Shown in pieces: positions 6,835 through 14,294 of a stretch of DNA of 33,471 nt. A program made the position numbers and the translations under genes. The notes below the pieces were generated by a model. It was not told where the DNA came from, ran no database searches, and saw only the letters and a program-made list of their open reading frames with translations. The DNA is from Clostridia bacterium (GTDB taxonomy: Bacteria > Bacillota > Clostridia > Oscillospirales > CAG-272), in NCBI GenBank assembly GCA_017462485.1, contig JAFTRA010000045.1, positions 1 through 33,471 on the forward strand. The letters run 5' to 3'. The first letter of the stretch is position 1. Every line of letters starts with the position of its first letter.

Positions 6835-6897
6835 GTAAAGTTTTGTCGCTATATTGTAGCATTTTTTTCGTATCTTGTCAATAGCGTATGGTATAAT
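6835..6897 (+). promoter_or_regulatory. AraC-type promoter-operator of the 1002-aa gene
   Basis: The block begins GTAAAGTTTTGTCGCTATAT and ends in TATAAT at 6892-6897, 36 bases before the ATG at 6934. It matches the element at 5757-5819 in the same orientation relative to the gene. The half nearest the regulator is 28 bases from the regulator's own start codon, so it may serve both directions. Confidence 0.65.
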
Positions 6898-6933
6898 GAA
6901 TACAAGAATACTTCTTTTGAAAGGAGAAAAAGT

Positions 6934-9900
6934 ATGAAAAAAAGAATATTGGCGATATTTGGCGCTTTAATTATGACTGTTGGAATTGTTGCGATAATGG
7001 CGATAGGAGCCAGCGCGGCAACCGCAATTCCCGCCGAAGGAACAGCCTTCGAACAGGATACGGTTTATGAAATGTATGATATTGTGCAGATAGATGAGGA
7101 CTTCACTATCGAATCGGAGCTTTGGATTGATCCTGCGAGCTCGGATTCCTATCGCGGCGGTATTATTGTTAGTGACTATATGAATTACGTAGATGAAACT
7201 GCGGGAAGGGTGCCTTTAAAGAGAATGGCGCTTGAGATGTATAAAGGTGGCAAGCTGCGTTTTTGGACCGATGATTGTGGAGAATATATATTTGATCTCG
7301 ATTTTCGCACTGTAATTACAGAAACCGAATTCGTAAAGATTGCGGTTGCTGTTAATGTTTTTAAGAGTGATGAAACTTACGTTGATGCGAATGGCAAAAC
7401 TGTATATGCTGATATAACTCTTTACGTAAACGGGGAAAATGTGCAAACGTTGTATATCACAGACGAGACCTGCGTTCCGGGTTGGTTTACCCTTGATTCT
7501 CCTCTTTGGATAGGCGGCGACCAGCGCATAGTTGACGGTGAATATAACAGTGAGTATTTCGAGGGCAAGATAAAGAACGTTACTATGTACTCGGATATCC
7601 GTACCGCAGACGAGATTAAGACGAGCGCAGAGTCAGAGGCTTATACGGTAGATACAACCGACACCGCGCTTCTCGTAGCGTACGATATGACGGGTGAATC
7701 CTTCACGACCGACATTTCGGCAAACGGAAATAATCTTAAGTTTGTGTCCCGTTACGGAGAAAGCTTTTTGGATAAAGAAGGACGCTATTATGTCGAAAAG
7801 CCTCTTACCGAGACTCCCCGTACATACGAGGCGGTTGTTTATGTTCCCACTTCCGGCTTAGAGAACGGAAGAGGCGGCGTTATAATGGGTAACTATTATC
7901 AGGATGCTGACAAGGTCGAACATAAATGCCTGAACTTTGAGATATATAACAACGGTGCGCCCCTACTTTATATTGTGGATGATGCCGGAAGAGTAAAGGC
8001 AAGCTTCGAATCGGAAGCATCGGACGCACGAAGAGAGGGCTGGGTCCACGTTGTTATAGTTGATGACGGCTCGTATTACCACTGCTATATCGACGGAGTT
8101 TTAACAGAATCTCTTGCTCACAAGGACGTTACTTCCACAAAGCTGGAATCGTATGATTTTGATATAGCTAACGTGCAGTCCGAGAATACGTTATCAATAG
8201 GAAGAGACATAAGACAAAAGCAAATATTTAAGGGCAAGATAAGGCACATCGCATACTATTCCGAGCCTCTTACGGCGGAGGAGGTTAAAGAGTCGTACGA
8301 GAACGGCGTAGATACGTCAAACGAAGACCTCATTCTTTATTACGATATGAATGACGGAGACGTTAAAAACGTCATTAAGGATACTAGCGGAAATAACTAT
8401 CACGCATCTCTGGGTGCCGGTTACTACGAAAGAGAAGAGAAAGTAAAGGATTACGCATACTCCTTCGCGGTAGTCGGAGATACTCAAAGACAGGTATGGG
8501 CAGATTTCAAGACCGCAAACGATGACGTTGTTGGTAACGAGACCAACTATACGGAAAACATCTACAAATGGATAGTTGAGAATAAAGACGAAAAGAATAT
8601 TCAGTGGGTATTCGGCCTCGGTGATATAACCGAGAATAACGGTATCCAGAACGGCTCAAATCTGATGGAATGGGATATAGCCAAGGCGGCTATAACGCAG
8701 ATGGACGCTGCGGGAATTAATTATTCCATTATTTTAGGAAATCATGATTTCCGTGGCGGTACAACCGCAAACTTCAATAACTATTTCGCAAGTCCCGACG
8801 ATGACTTCTATACTAAGAGAATAACGGGCTATTACGAAGAAGGCAGAATCAATAACTATTATATCAATTTCGAGGTCTCCGGCGTTAAGTATATGGTGCT
8901 TTGTCTTGAGTACGGTCCTAATAACAAGATACTTAATTGGGCGAGTGAAATCGTTGAAGCGCACCCCGAAAGAAGAGTTATAGTAACTACTCACGCTTAT
9001 ATGTACGTTGACGGAACAACGGTTGATAAGGATGACGCTACTCCTCCTAACAAAAGCGGTGTAACAAACAGTGATACCGATAGAAACAACGGCGATATGA
9101 TGTGGGAGAAGTTCGTTTCTCAGCACAGAAACATTCTTTTCGTGCTTTCGGGACACGAAACCTGCTCGGACGTTATCATGCGTCAGGACAGAGGTATTAA
9201 CGGAAATATGGTTTCTCAATTCCTCGTTGACCCGCAGGGAGCATCGCAAGAAACTGACGGAATGGTATGCATGTTCTACTTCTCCGAGGACGGAAGGGAA
9301 GTTTCGGTAGAGTGGATATCCACCGGTAAGACGCTTGCGGCTCAGGCTGAAAATCCCGATGCGGACGACGTTCTCTACAAGGCTATAAACCAGTTCGATT
9401 ACGTTGTTTACGATAATTACAATAATTTCGTATATTCAAGCGAAATGGTAGAAGAAGAATCCGATGAAACTAAAACCATTTACAGAATTTACTACACCAA
9501 CGGAACCTATTCCGAGTTCGTAATAAATCACGGTAAAGACGGCGCTGATGGCAAAGACGGAGCTGACGGCAAAGATGGCACTAACGGAAAAGACGGAGCA
9601 AGCGTGACAGTTACCGAGGTTAAAAAGACCGGAACCGACGGACTCGTTGATACCTACACGATAACCTTCTCAGACGGAACGACCACGAGCTTTACCGTAA
9701 CCAATGGAGCTGACGGCAAAGACGGAGTTGACGGAAAAGACGGAGTCGATGGAGAGGATGGCAAAGACGGAGCTGACGGCAAGGATGGCGAGAATGGAAA
9801 AGACGGTGCTAATGGCAAGGATGCAACGGTCGTAACCCCCGACGAAAACGAGGAAGCAGAGCCTAAAGGCTTCTTCGAGATTCTTGCGGAGTTCTTCAGA

Positions 9901-9942
9901 AATTTGTTTGCAGGATTGTTCGGCTTCGGTAAGGAAGAATAA
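6934..9942 (+). CDS. Secreted LamG / metallophosphoesterase / collagen-like protein
   Basis: The 1002-aa product has a Sec signal peptide (residues 1-29, ending ASA-A). Two LamG-like jelly-roll domains follow (~45-245 and ~275-490; each has WVHVVIVDD/FVKIAVAVN-type strands and a YYSEPLTAEEV or MYSDIRTADEI closing motif). A calcineurin-like phosphoesterase spans ~508-790, with VVGDTQ (~514), GLGDITE, GNHD (602-605), THAY (H687) and GHE (740-742), so the metal-site motifs are present. Collagen-like GKDGADGKDG repeats (~867-888 and ~925-962) flank a small beta domain. The tail (FFEILAEFFRNLFAGLFG) is amphipathic. The substrate is unknown and could be a phosphorylated surface glycan or nucleotide. 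AAAGGAGAA precedes the ATG. Confidence 0.8.
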   Translation: MKKRILAIFGALIMTVGIVAIMAIGASAATAIPAEGTAFEQDTVYEMYDIVQIDEDFTIESELWIDPASSDSYRGGIIVSDYMNYVDETAGRVPLKRMALEMYKGGKLRFWTDDCGEYIFDLDFRTVITETEFVKIAVAVNVFKSDETYVDANGKTVYADITLYVNGENVQTLYITDETCVPGWFTLDSPLWIGGDQRIVDGEYNSEYFEGKIKNVTMYSDIRTADEIKTSAESEAYTVDTTDTALLVAYDMTGESFTTDISANGNNLKFVSRYGESFLDKEGRYYVEKPLTETPRTYEAVVYVPTSGLENGRGGVIMGNYYQDADKVEHKCLNFEIYNNGAPLLYIVDDAGRVKASFESEASDARREGWVHVVIVDDGSYYHCYIDGVLTESLAHKDVTSTKLESYDFDIANVQSENTLSIGRDIRQKQIFKGKIRHIAYYSEPLTAEEVKESYENGVDTSNEDLILYYDMNDGDVKNVIKDTSGNNYHASLGAGYYEREEKVKDYAYSFAVVGDTQRQVWADFKTANDDVVGNETNYTENIYKWIVENKDEKNIQWVFGLGDITENNGIQNGSNLMEWDIAKAAITQMDAAGINYSIILGNHDFRGGTTANFNNYFASPDDDFYTKRITGYYEEGRINNYYINFEVSGVKYMVLCLEYGPNNKILNWASEIVEAHPERRVIVTTHAYMYVDGTTVDKDDATPPNKSGVTNSDTDRNNGDMMWEKFVSQHRNILFVLSGHETCSDVIMRQDRGINGNMVSQFLVDPQGASQETDGMVCMFYFSEDGREVSVEWISTGKTLAAQAENPDADDVLYKAINQFDYVVYDNYNNFVYSSEMVEEESDETKTIYRIYYTNGTYSEFVINHGKDGADGKDGADGKDGTNGKDGASVTVTEVKKTGTDGLVDTYTITFSDGTTTSFTVTNGADGKDGVDGKDGVDGEDGKDGADGKDGENGKDGANGKDATVVTPDENEEAEPKGFFEILAEFFRNLFAGLFGFGKEE
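9537..9831 (+). repeat. Collagen-like coding repeats (G-K-D-G-A-D)
   Basis: Two blocks of 9-base GGC-AAA-GAC-like units (about 9530-9600 and 9706-9828) encode Gly-X-Y triplets, mostly GKD and GAD/GVD. They are part of the 1002-aa protein. Such tracts can change length between strains by slippage or recombination. Confidence 0.8.
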
Positions 9943-10005
9943 ATTCACTTCAAAACAGGGGTTTATGAAACCTTCCAATATGAAAATTTAATAAAAGCAT
10001 AGAAT

Positions 10006-10053
10006 AAAATTGCGAATCTCGGTGCGGTATTGCCTCGGGCTTCGCAATTTTTT
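10006..10053 (+). terminator. Terminator after the 1002-aa gene
   Basis: AAAATTGCGAA (10006-10016) pairs with TTCGCAATTTT (10041-10051), followed by further T residues. It lies 63 bases after the stop codon. Confidence 0.8.
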
Positions 10054-10141
10054 CTCTAAAGGAAGATAATTATTTGAATCGCAGTAATAGAATTCGCAAG
10101 GCTTTAGGGCAGTGTTTGCTAGCGAAATAATTAAAAGCATA

Positions 10142-10170
10142 TTGTAATTTTTATTTATGTCTGTTATAAT
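10142..10170 (+). promoter_or_regulatory. Promoter of the DUF4432 gene
   Basis: TTGTAA (10142-10147), a 17-base spacer and a perfect TATAAT (10165-10170) lie 38 bases before the ATG at 10209. Confidence 0.65.
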
Positions 10171-10208
10171 AAACTCGTATTAAGAATCTTTTAAAGGAGC
10201 TGTGATAT

Positions 10209-11123
10209 ATGGATGGCAGAATTTCTAATTTAAGTCAGGTGGCGAGTATTCGCCGCTATACTTTGACCGAGGGCAGAGCAATAGGACTTGAAGTTCTCGA
10301 TTGCGACAACGGAAAAATACGTTTCCTCTTGAATTTAAGTAAGGCTTGCGATATTATGCAGCTTTATCACGAGGGGCAAAACGTATCCTTTATATCTAAA
10401 AACGGGTTTACAAAGCGTGAAACACCTTTTTCAAATCGTTTTGAGGGCGGTATGCTTTATACCTGCGGCCTTGATAGCGTTGGAGGCAGAGAGGGCTACG
10501 AATTGCACGGCACACTCCATAATATCCCCGCAGAGCTTGTTCGCGCAGAATGTAATGGGCAGCAAATTGTCATTGAGGCTATTATGAGAGATACGGCGCT
10601 GTTCGGAAAAAATCTTGTTTTGAAGAGGAAGATTACATCCGGAATTGGTGCTGATACGGTGACAGTTGAGGATACGCTGATAAACGACGGATTTAGAGAT
10701 GAGGAATACTGTTTGCTCTACCATATCAATATTGGATATCCTATGCTTGATGAGGGCGCAAAAGTGGTTGCCGACGTGGAGAAATGCGAGCCGAGAACTC
10801 CTTGGTCACGTGAAAATATGTCTACAATGTACGAGATAGGGGAAACCGTTCCGAATGAAGAGGAGACCTGCTATTTTCTGACTCTTAAGAACCCCGAGGT
10901 TTTACTCGTCAACGAGAAGCTTGGTAAGGCGTTGACTGTATCATATTCGGGCGAAACCTTACCTCATTTTATAGAGTGGAAAAGTATGGCGAGCGGAGAT
11001 TACGCTCTGGGATTCGAGCCCTGCACGACGGAGCTTGATGATAGGTTTGCGTATAAGACGATCAAATCCGCAGAGAGCATCTTATTCAAAACGAGTATAT
11101 CTGTAACAAAATTGCATAAATAA
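10209..11123 (+). CDS. DUF4432 aldose 1-epimerase-like protein
   Basis: This 304-aa protein has the galactose mutarotase fold signature of the DUF4432 family. The likely active-site residues are H100 and H104 (YELHGTLHN), H172 (LLYHINIGYP) and E270 (DYALGFEP). The family is thought to interconvert anomers or bind sugars, though few members have been tested. AAAGGAG precedes the ATG. It opens a plus-strand run of carbohydrate genes but has its own promoter. A signal peptide is absent, so it acts in the cytoplasm. The true sugar is not visible from the sequence. Confidence 0.8.
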   Translation: MDGRISNLSQVASIRRYTLTEGRAIGLEVLDCDNGKIRFLLNLSKACDIMQLYHEGQNVSFISKNGFTKRETPFSNRFEGGMLYTCGLDSVGGREGYELHGTLHNIPAELVRAECNGQQIVIEAIMRDTALFGKNLVLKRKITSGIGADTVTVEDTLINDGFRDEEYCLLYHINIGYPMLDEGAKVVADVEKCEPRTPWSRENMSTMYEIGETVPNEEETCYFLTLKNPEVLLVNEKLGKALTVSYSGETLPHFIEWKSMASGDYALGFEPCTTELDDRFAYKTIKSAESILFKTSISVTKLHK

Positions 11124-11271
11124 GCAAACAATTGTTTAAAAAAGCACGCATTAAAACTTCATAATGATGGAAACCGGCATAAAACAGTTCTTCTAAAAAA
11201 ATGAATCAAGCATATTTGATTATTTAATCATATATTTTGCTACGAAATTTATAGTTTTTTTGTTCTTTTTA

Positions 11272-11292
11272 TGATACATTAGAATTGTATCA
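11272..11292. promoter_or_regulatory. Inverted repeat, probable operator
   Basis: TGATACA (11272-11278) and TGTATCA (11286-11292) are perfect inverted arms separated by 7 bases. They overlap a possible -10 box (TATGAT, 11270-11275) and end 26 bases before the ATG at 11319. A second small palindrome, TGATT/AATCA, lies at 11217-11230. The shape suits a dimeric repressor. The protein that binds it is not identified. Confidence 0.5.
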
Positions 11293-11318
11293 AAATTTAA
11301 TAATTGTCGGGGGTAAAA

Positions 11319-13169
11319 ATGAAAAAAGCACTTCGTATCAGCTATAATGCATATTTTGATGATAAGGTTTTTGAGAGAAATATAAAGCTTGTCAGAGAAA
11401 ACGCTGATGTAATTGATGAAATAACGCTCTTTACTAATCCAACTCACCAAGGCTATTGGACTCTTGAACGAGAAAGAGAAACCGTCGATGTCTTGAAGGA
11501 TAGAATCAAAAAATATAAGGAAGCGGGAATAAATAGAGTTGGTCTTAATGTTCTTTCCACGCTCGGTCACACCGAGGACGGAACAATGATAGCTCCAAAA
11601 GCAGACCTTCAGTACATAATGAATATTGATGGCGTTACCTCGGGAGCATGCCTATGTCCCTCTGATGATAGATTTACTCCTTACGTATATGAAAAATACT
11701 CTTATTTTGCTTCCTGCGGCGCAGATTTTATATGGCTTGACGATGATATTCGAGCAAGAGGACACGGTGTTGCAAAGGACTATTGCTTCTGCCCCGAATG
11801 TGTTAAAAAATTCAATTTGAAATTCGGTACGGATTATACCATAGAGCAAATAAGAGAGCTTTATAAAAGAGATTGGAACTTTAAACTCAAATGGAAACAG
11901 AACGCACACGATACATTCAATCGTCTTTTTAAAACACTGCGTGATGCCATAAAGAATACGAATCCGTCTGTTGACATTGGATATATGAGCGGACTCGAGG
12001 CAACTGTGCCAGAATGGATAGAATCGAGCGGTTCAACTCTTGGACGTCCCGGAGGCGGTTTCTATAACGATTTAACACCGGTTCAAATGTTTGAAAAGGC
12101 ATTTATGATGCAACAGTGTATCGAAAGATACCCGAAAGAAATAACCGATATTCAGTATGAATACGAGGAATATAACTTTTTAACCTTGCAGAAATCACGT
12201 TATATAGCCGAGCTTGAAAGCTCGCTTATGATACTTGCGGGTTGCAACGGAATGCTTTATAACCGACTGGAGCATACTGCGGATTTTGTAGATATGATGA
12301 GAAAATCCGCAAAGAAATGGGACGTTCTCTGTGATTCGAATGAGGGATGCAAGCCGATTGGAGTATTTTGTGTAAATTGCCATCAAGCGCGTTGTTTAAA
12401 TGAGATAGGGATTCCAACCACGGCTTATATGGATAAGGCTTATGCTTTCTATATTTTGTCAGGCGATTGGAACAGATTTTCAAACGACGAGATAGAGAAA
12501 ATGCTTAAGGTCGGCGTTTATACCGATGCGGTAGGACTTACCTGGCTTAAAAAGAAGGGCTTTTGCGACCTTGGCGGTGAGGTCGGCATCTGTTATCCGA
12601 ACGGTGTTTGGGAGCACTTCACCGACCATAAGCTTAACGGCGACGTAGTAAGCCGTGAGAGATGGGTTTCTCTTGATATATTCAAGGAGGCTGACGCCTT
12701 TGAGCTTATCCCCGACGAGTCGGCTGAAACGCTTTCGATGCTCAATTCCGCATTCGGCGGACTCAGGGGAGCTTCTATGTACGTTTACCGCCGTGATGAC
12801 GGCTCGGTTATTGCCGTTGACGGCTGCCTGATGCCGAAGCAGCTTCAGACGGATAACAAAAAGGTGCAGATGACGAACGTTTTCGATTTGATTTCGGGCG
12901 GTAATATGCCTGTCGTTATTGAAAAAATCGTAAAGGTTATCCCCACCGTAACCGCAAATGAAAGAAACGTGAATATTATGCTTACCAACGCTCATTTTGA
13001 CCCGACGGGTGAGTTTGAGGTGAAGATCCGTAAGGGTAAGGACTTTAAGCTTCTTTCGGGTGATGGAGAGCTTCTCCCGATTTCTCAAAGACGGGAGGGC
13101 GAAGAAACTGTTATCACGGTTGAGAATATGGGCGCTTGGCAGTATCTTCTTCTTATCGGAAACGCATAA
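11319..13169 (+). CDS. Putative glycoside hydrolase-like protein (TIM barrel)
   Basis: The start is ATG 11319, 6 bases after a GGGGG site. An upstream in-frame TTG at 11304 has no ribosome site. The 616-aa protein resembles GH42/GH-A-type TIM barrels only loosely. It has WLDDD (139-143) at a likely strand end, a Cys motif (CFCPEC, 156-161) seen after catalytic loops in several uncharacterised glycosidases, and a C-terminal beta domain (~500-616). I cannot assign a CAZy family. No signal peptide is seen. The genes around it (DUF4432, HAD, GH36) support a role in intracellular sugar release. Confidence 0.55.
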   Translation: MKKALRISYNAYFDDKVFERNIKLVRENADVIDEITLFTNPTHQGYWTLERERETVDVLKDRIKKYKEAGINRVGLNVLSTLGHTEDGTMIAPKADLQYIMNIDGVTSGACLCPSDDRFTPYVYEKYSYFASCGADFIWLDDDIRARGHGVAKDYCFCPECVKKFNLKFGTDYTIEQIRELYKRDWNFKLKWKQNAHDTFNRLFKTLRDAIKNTNPSVDIGYMSGLEATVPEWIESSGSTLGRPGGGFYNDLTPVQMFEKAFMMQQCIERYPKEITDIQYEYEEYNFLTLQKSRYIAELESSLMILAGCNGMLYNRLEHTADFVDMMRKSAKKWDVLCDSNEGCKPIGVFCVNCHQARCLNEIGIPTTAYMDKAYAFYILSGDWNRFSNDEIEKMLKVGVYTDAVGLTWLKKKGFCDLGGEVGICYPNGVWEHFTDHKLNGDVVSRERWVSLDIFKEADAFELIPDESAETLSMLNSAFGGLRGASMYVYRRDDGSVIAVDGCLMPKQLQTDNKKVQMTNVFDLISGGNMPVVIEKIVKVIPTVTANERNVNIMLTNAHFDPTGEFEVKIRKGKDFKLLSGDGELLPISQRREGEETVITVENMGAWQYLLLIGNA

Positions 13170-13201
13170 AGCTTTAAAGAATGGCAAAAAGCCAACAAAT
13201 A

Positions 13202-13230
13202 TTGACAATTTAATGCTTAAATTCTAAAAT
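13202..13230 (+). promoter_or_regulatory. Upstream promoter of the HAD gene region
   Basis: TTGACA (13202-13207), 17 bases and TAAAAT (13225-13230) form a good sigma-A promoter just past the preceding gene. The transcript would run through the hairpin at 13269-13313 before reaching the HAD start. Confidence 0.6.
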
Positions 13231-13268
13231 TAGAGTGTAATTTTTAACGGCGCTCAAAAGAGACGAGC

Positions 13269-13320
13269 AAAACGGGCGGAGATACAGTGATTTGCTTTAT
13301 TTTCGCTCGTTTTTATTTTT
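13269..13320 (+). terminator. Terminator or attenuator in the leader of the HAD gene
   Basis: AAAACGGGCG (13269-13278) pairs with CGCTCGTTTT (13304-13313) with one G-U pair, followed by TTATTTTTT. It lies downstream of the 13202 promoter and upstream of the 13338 promoter. It could end the 11319 transcript or attenuate the leader. A competing GCTC/GAGC pairing upstream is possible. Confidence 0.5.
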
Positions 13321-13337
13321 TCATTACCGTTTGTGTG

Positions 13338-13366
13338 TTGACAAAAGGGCGGTATAATGATATACT
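13338..13366 (+). promoter_or_regulatory. Proximal promoter of the HAD gene
   Basis: TTGACA (13338-13343), 17 bases and TATACT (13361-13366) lie 37 bases before the ATG at 13404. A TATAAT at 13353 is only 9 bases from the -35 box and so is not its partner. Confidence 0.65.
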
Positions 13367-13403
13367 TTTGATTGATAAAGCTATCTCGGAAAAGGAGAAA
13401 ATA

Positions 13404-14225
13404 ATGGGTAAGTTTGACGGAATACTGTTTTGCACCGACCTTGACGGTACGCTAGTAAATTCAAAGGGGGAGATATCCGAGGAAAACATTCGCGCGATTG
13501 AGTATTTCAAGAGCGAGGGCGGAATATTCACATTTGTGACCGGAAGAATGCCGTTTTACGCAAGGCGTTTTTACGACGTAATAAAGCCCAACGCTCCGAT
13601 TGGCTGCGTGAACGGCGGCGGACTTTACGATTACACGGAAGAAAAGTATATATGGACCGGCGTTATGCCGGACGGCGTTACCACACTGATTAAGCTTATC
13701 GACGATAATTTTGATAACGTTGGCATTCAGGTCAATACCTTTTACAAGACCTATTTCTGCAAGGAAAATGACGTTATGAAAAGCTTCAGAAAGGGAACGG
13801 GGCTTGAAAATCTCGTTTGCCTATACGACGAGGTGAAGGAACCGATTGCGAAAATTATCTTTGGCAGCAGCGATAACGAGGAGATTCTTGAGATAGAGAG
13901 GACGCTTAAAGCACATCCACTGGCGGACAGCTTTGACTTTATACGCTCTGAAAGAAAGCTTTATGAAATTCTACCAAAGGGAATATGCAAGGGAGTATCA
14001 ATTACGAAGCTTTCGGAAACGCTCGGTATTGACATAAATAAAACGATAGCGATAGGCGATTACAATAACGATATTTCAATGTTCCGCACCGCCAAGGTTG
14101 GCATAGCGGTAGCAAACGCTTGCCCTGATGCGCTTAGAGCAGCCGATTACGTAACCGTAAGCAATGACGAGCACGCAATAGCTAAGGTTATTTATGATTT
14201 GAGTGAGGGAAAATTTTTAGAATAA
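13404..14225 (+). CDS. Cof-type HAD phosphatase
   Basis: The ATG at 13404 follows AAAGGAGAAAATA. The longer frame from 13287 starts upstream of the promoter and is rejected. The 273-aa protein has HAD motif I (DLDGTLVN, D12 and D14), motif II/T in FVTGRMP, and motif IV (GDYNNDISMF), with a C2-type cap between. These enzymes dephosphorylate sugar phosphates or flavin-type substrates in the cytoplasm. Substrates of the Cof class are broad, so none is named. The position among glycosidases suggests clearing of sugar phosphates. Confidence 0.85.
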   Translation: MGKFDGILFCTDLDGTLVNSKGEISEENIRAIEYFKSEGGIFTFVTGRMPFYARRFYDVIKPNAPIGCVNGGGLYDYTEEKYIWTGVMPDGVTTLIKLIDDNFDNVGIQVNTFYKTYFCKENDVMKSFRKGTGLENLVCLYDEVKEPIAKIIFGSSDNEEILEIERTLKAHPLADSFDFIRSERKLYEILPKGICKGVSITKLSETLGIDINKTIAIGDYNNDISMFRTAKVGIAVANACPDALRAADYVTVSNDEHAIAKVIYDLSEGKFLE

Positions 14226-14241
14226 CGAAAAGATGCGTAAG

Positions 14242-14262
14242 CCTTCTCTGCGTTAGAGAAGG
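14242..14262. repeat. 8-bp hairpin between the HAD and GH36 genes
   Basis: CCTTCTCT (14242-14249) and AGAGAAGG (14255-14262) pair around a 5-base loop. No T-tract follows, so it may be an mRNA processing or stability element. Confidence 0.5.
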
Positions 14263-14294
14263 TCGGTGATATAAATGAAAGAAGGTTTATAAAA

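Noticed and set aside
9537-9831. Non-coding minisatellite
   Set aside because: The repeats keep the reading frame and encode Gly-X-Y triplets of the 1002-aa protein.
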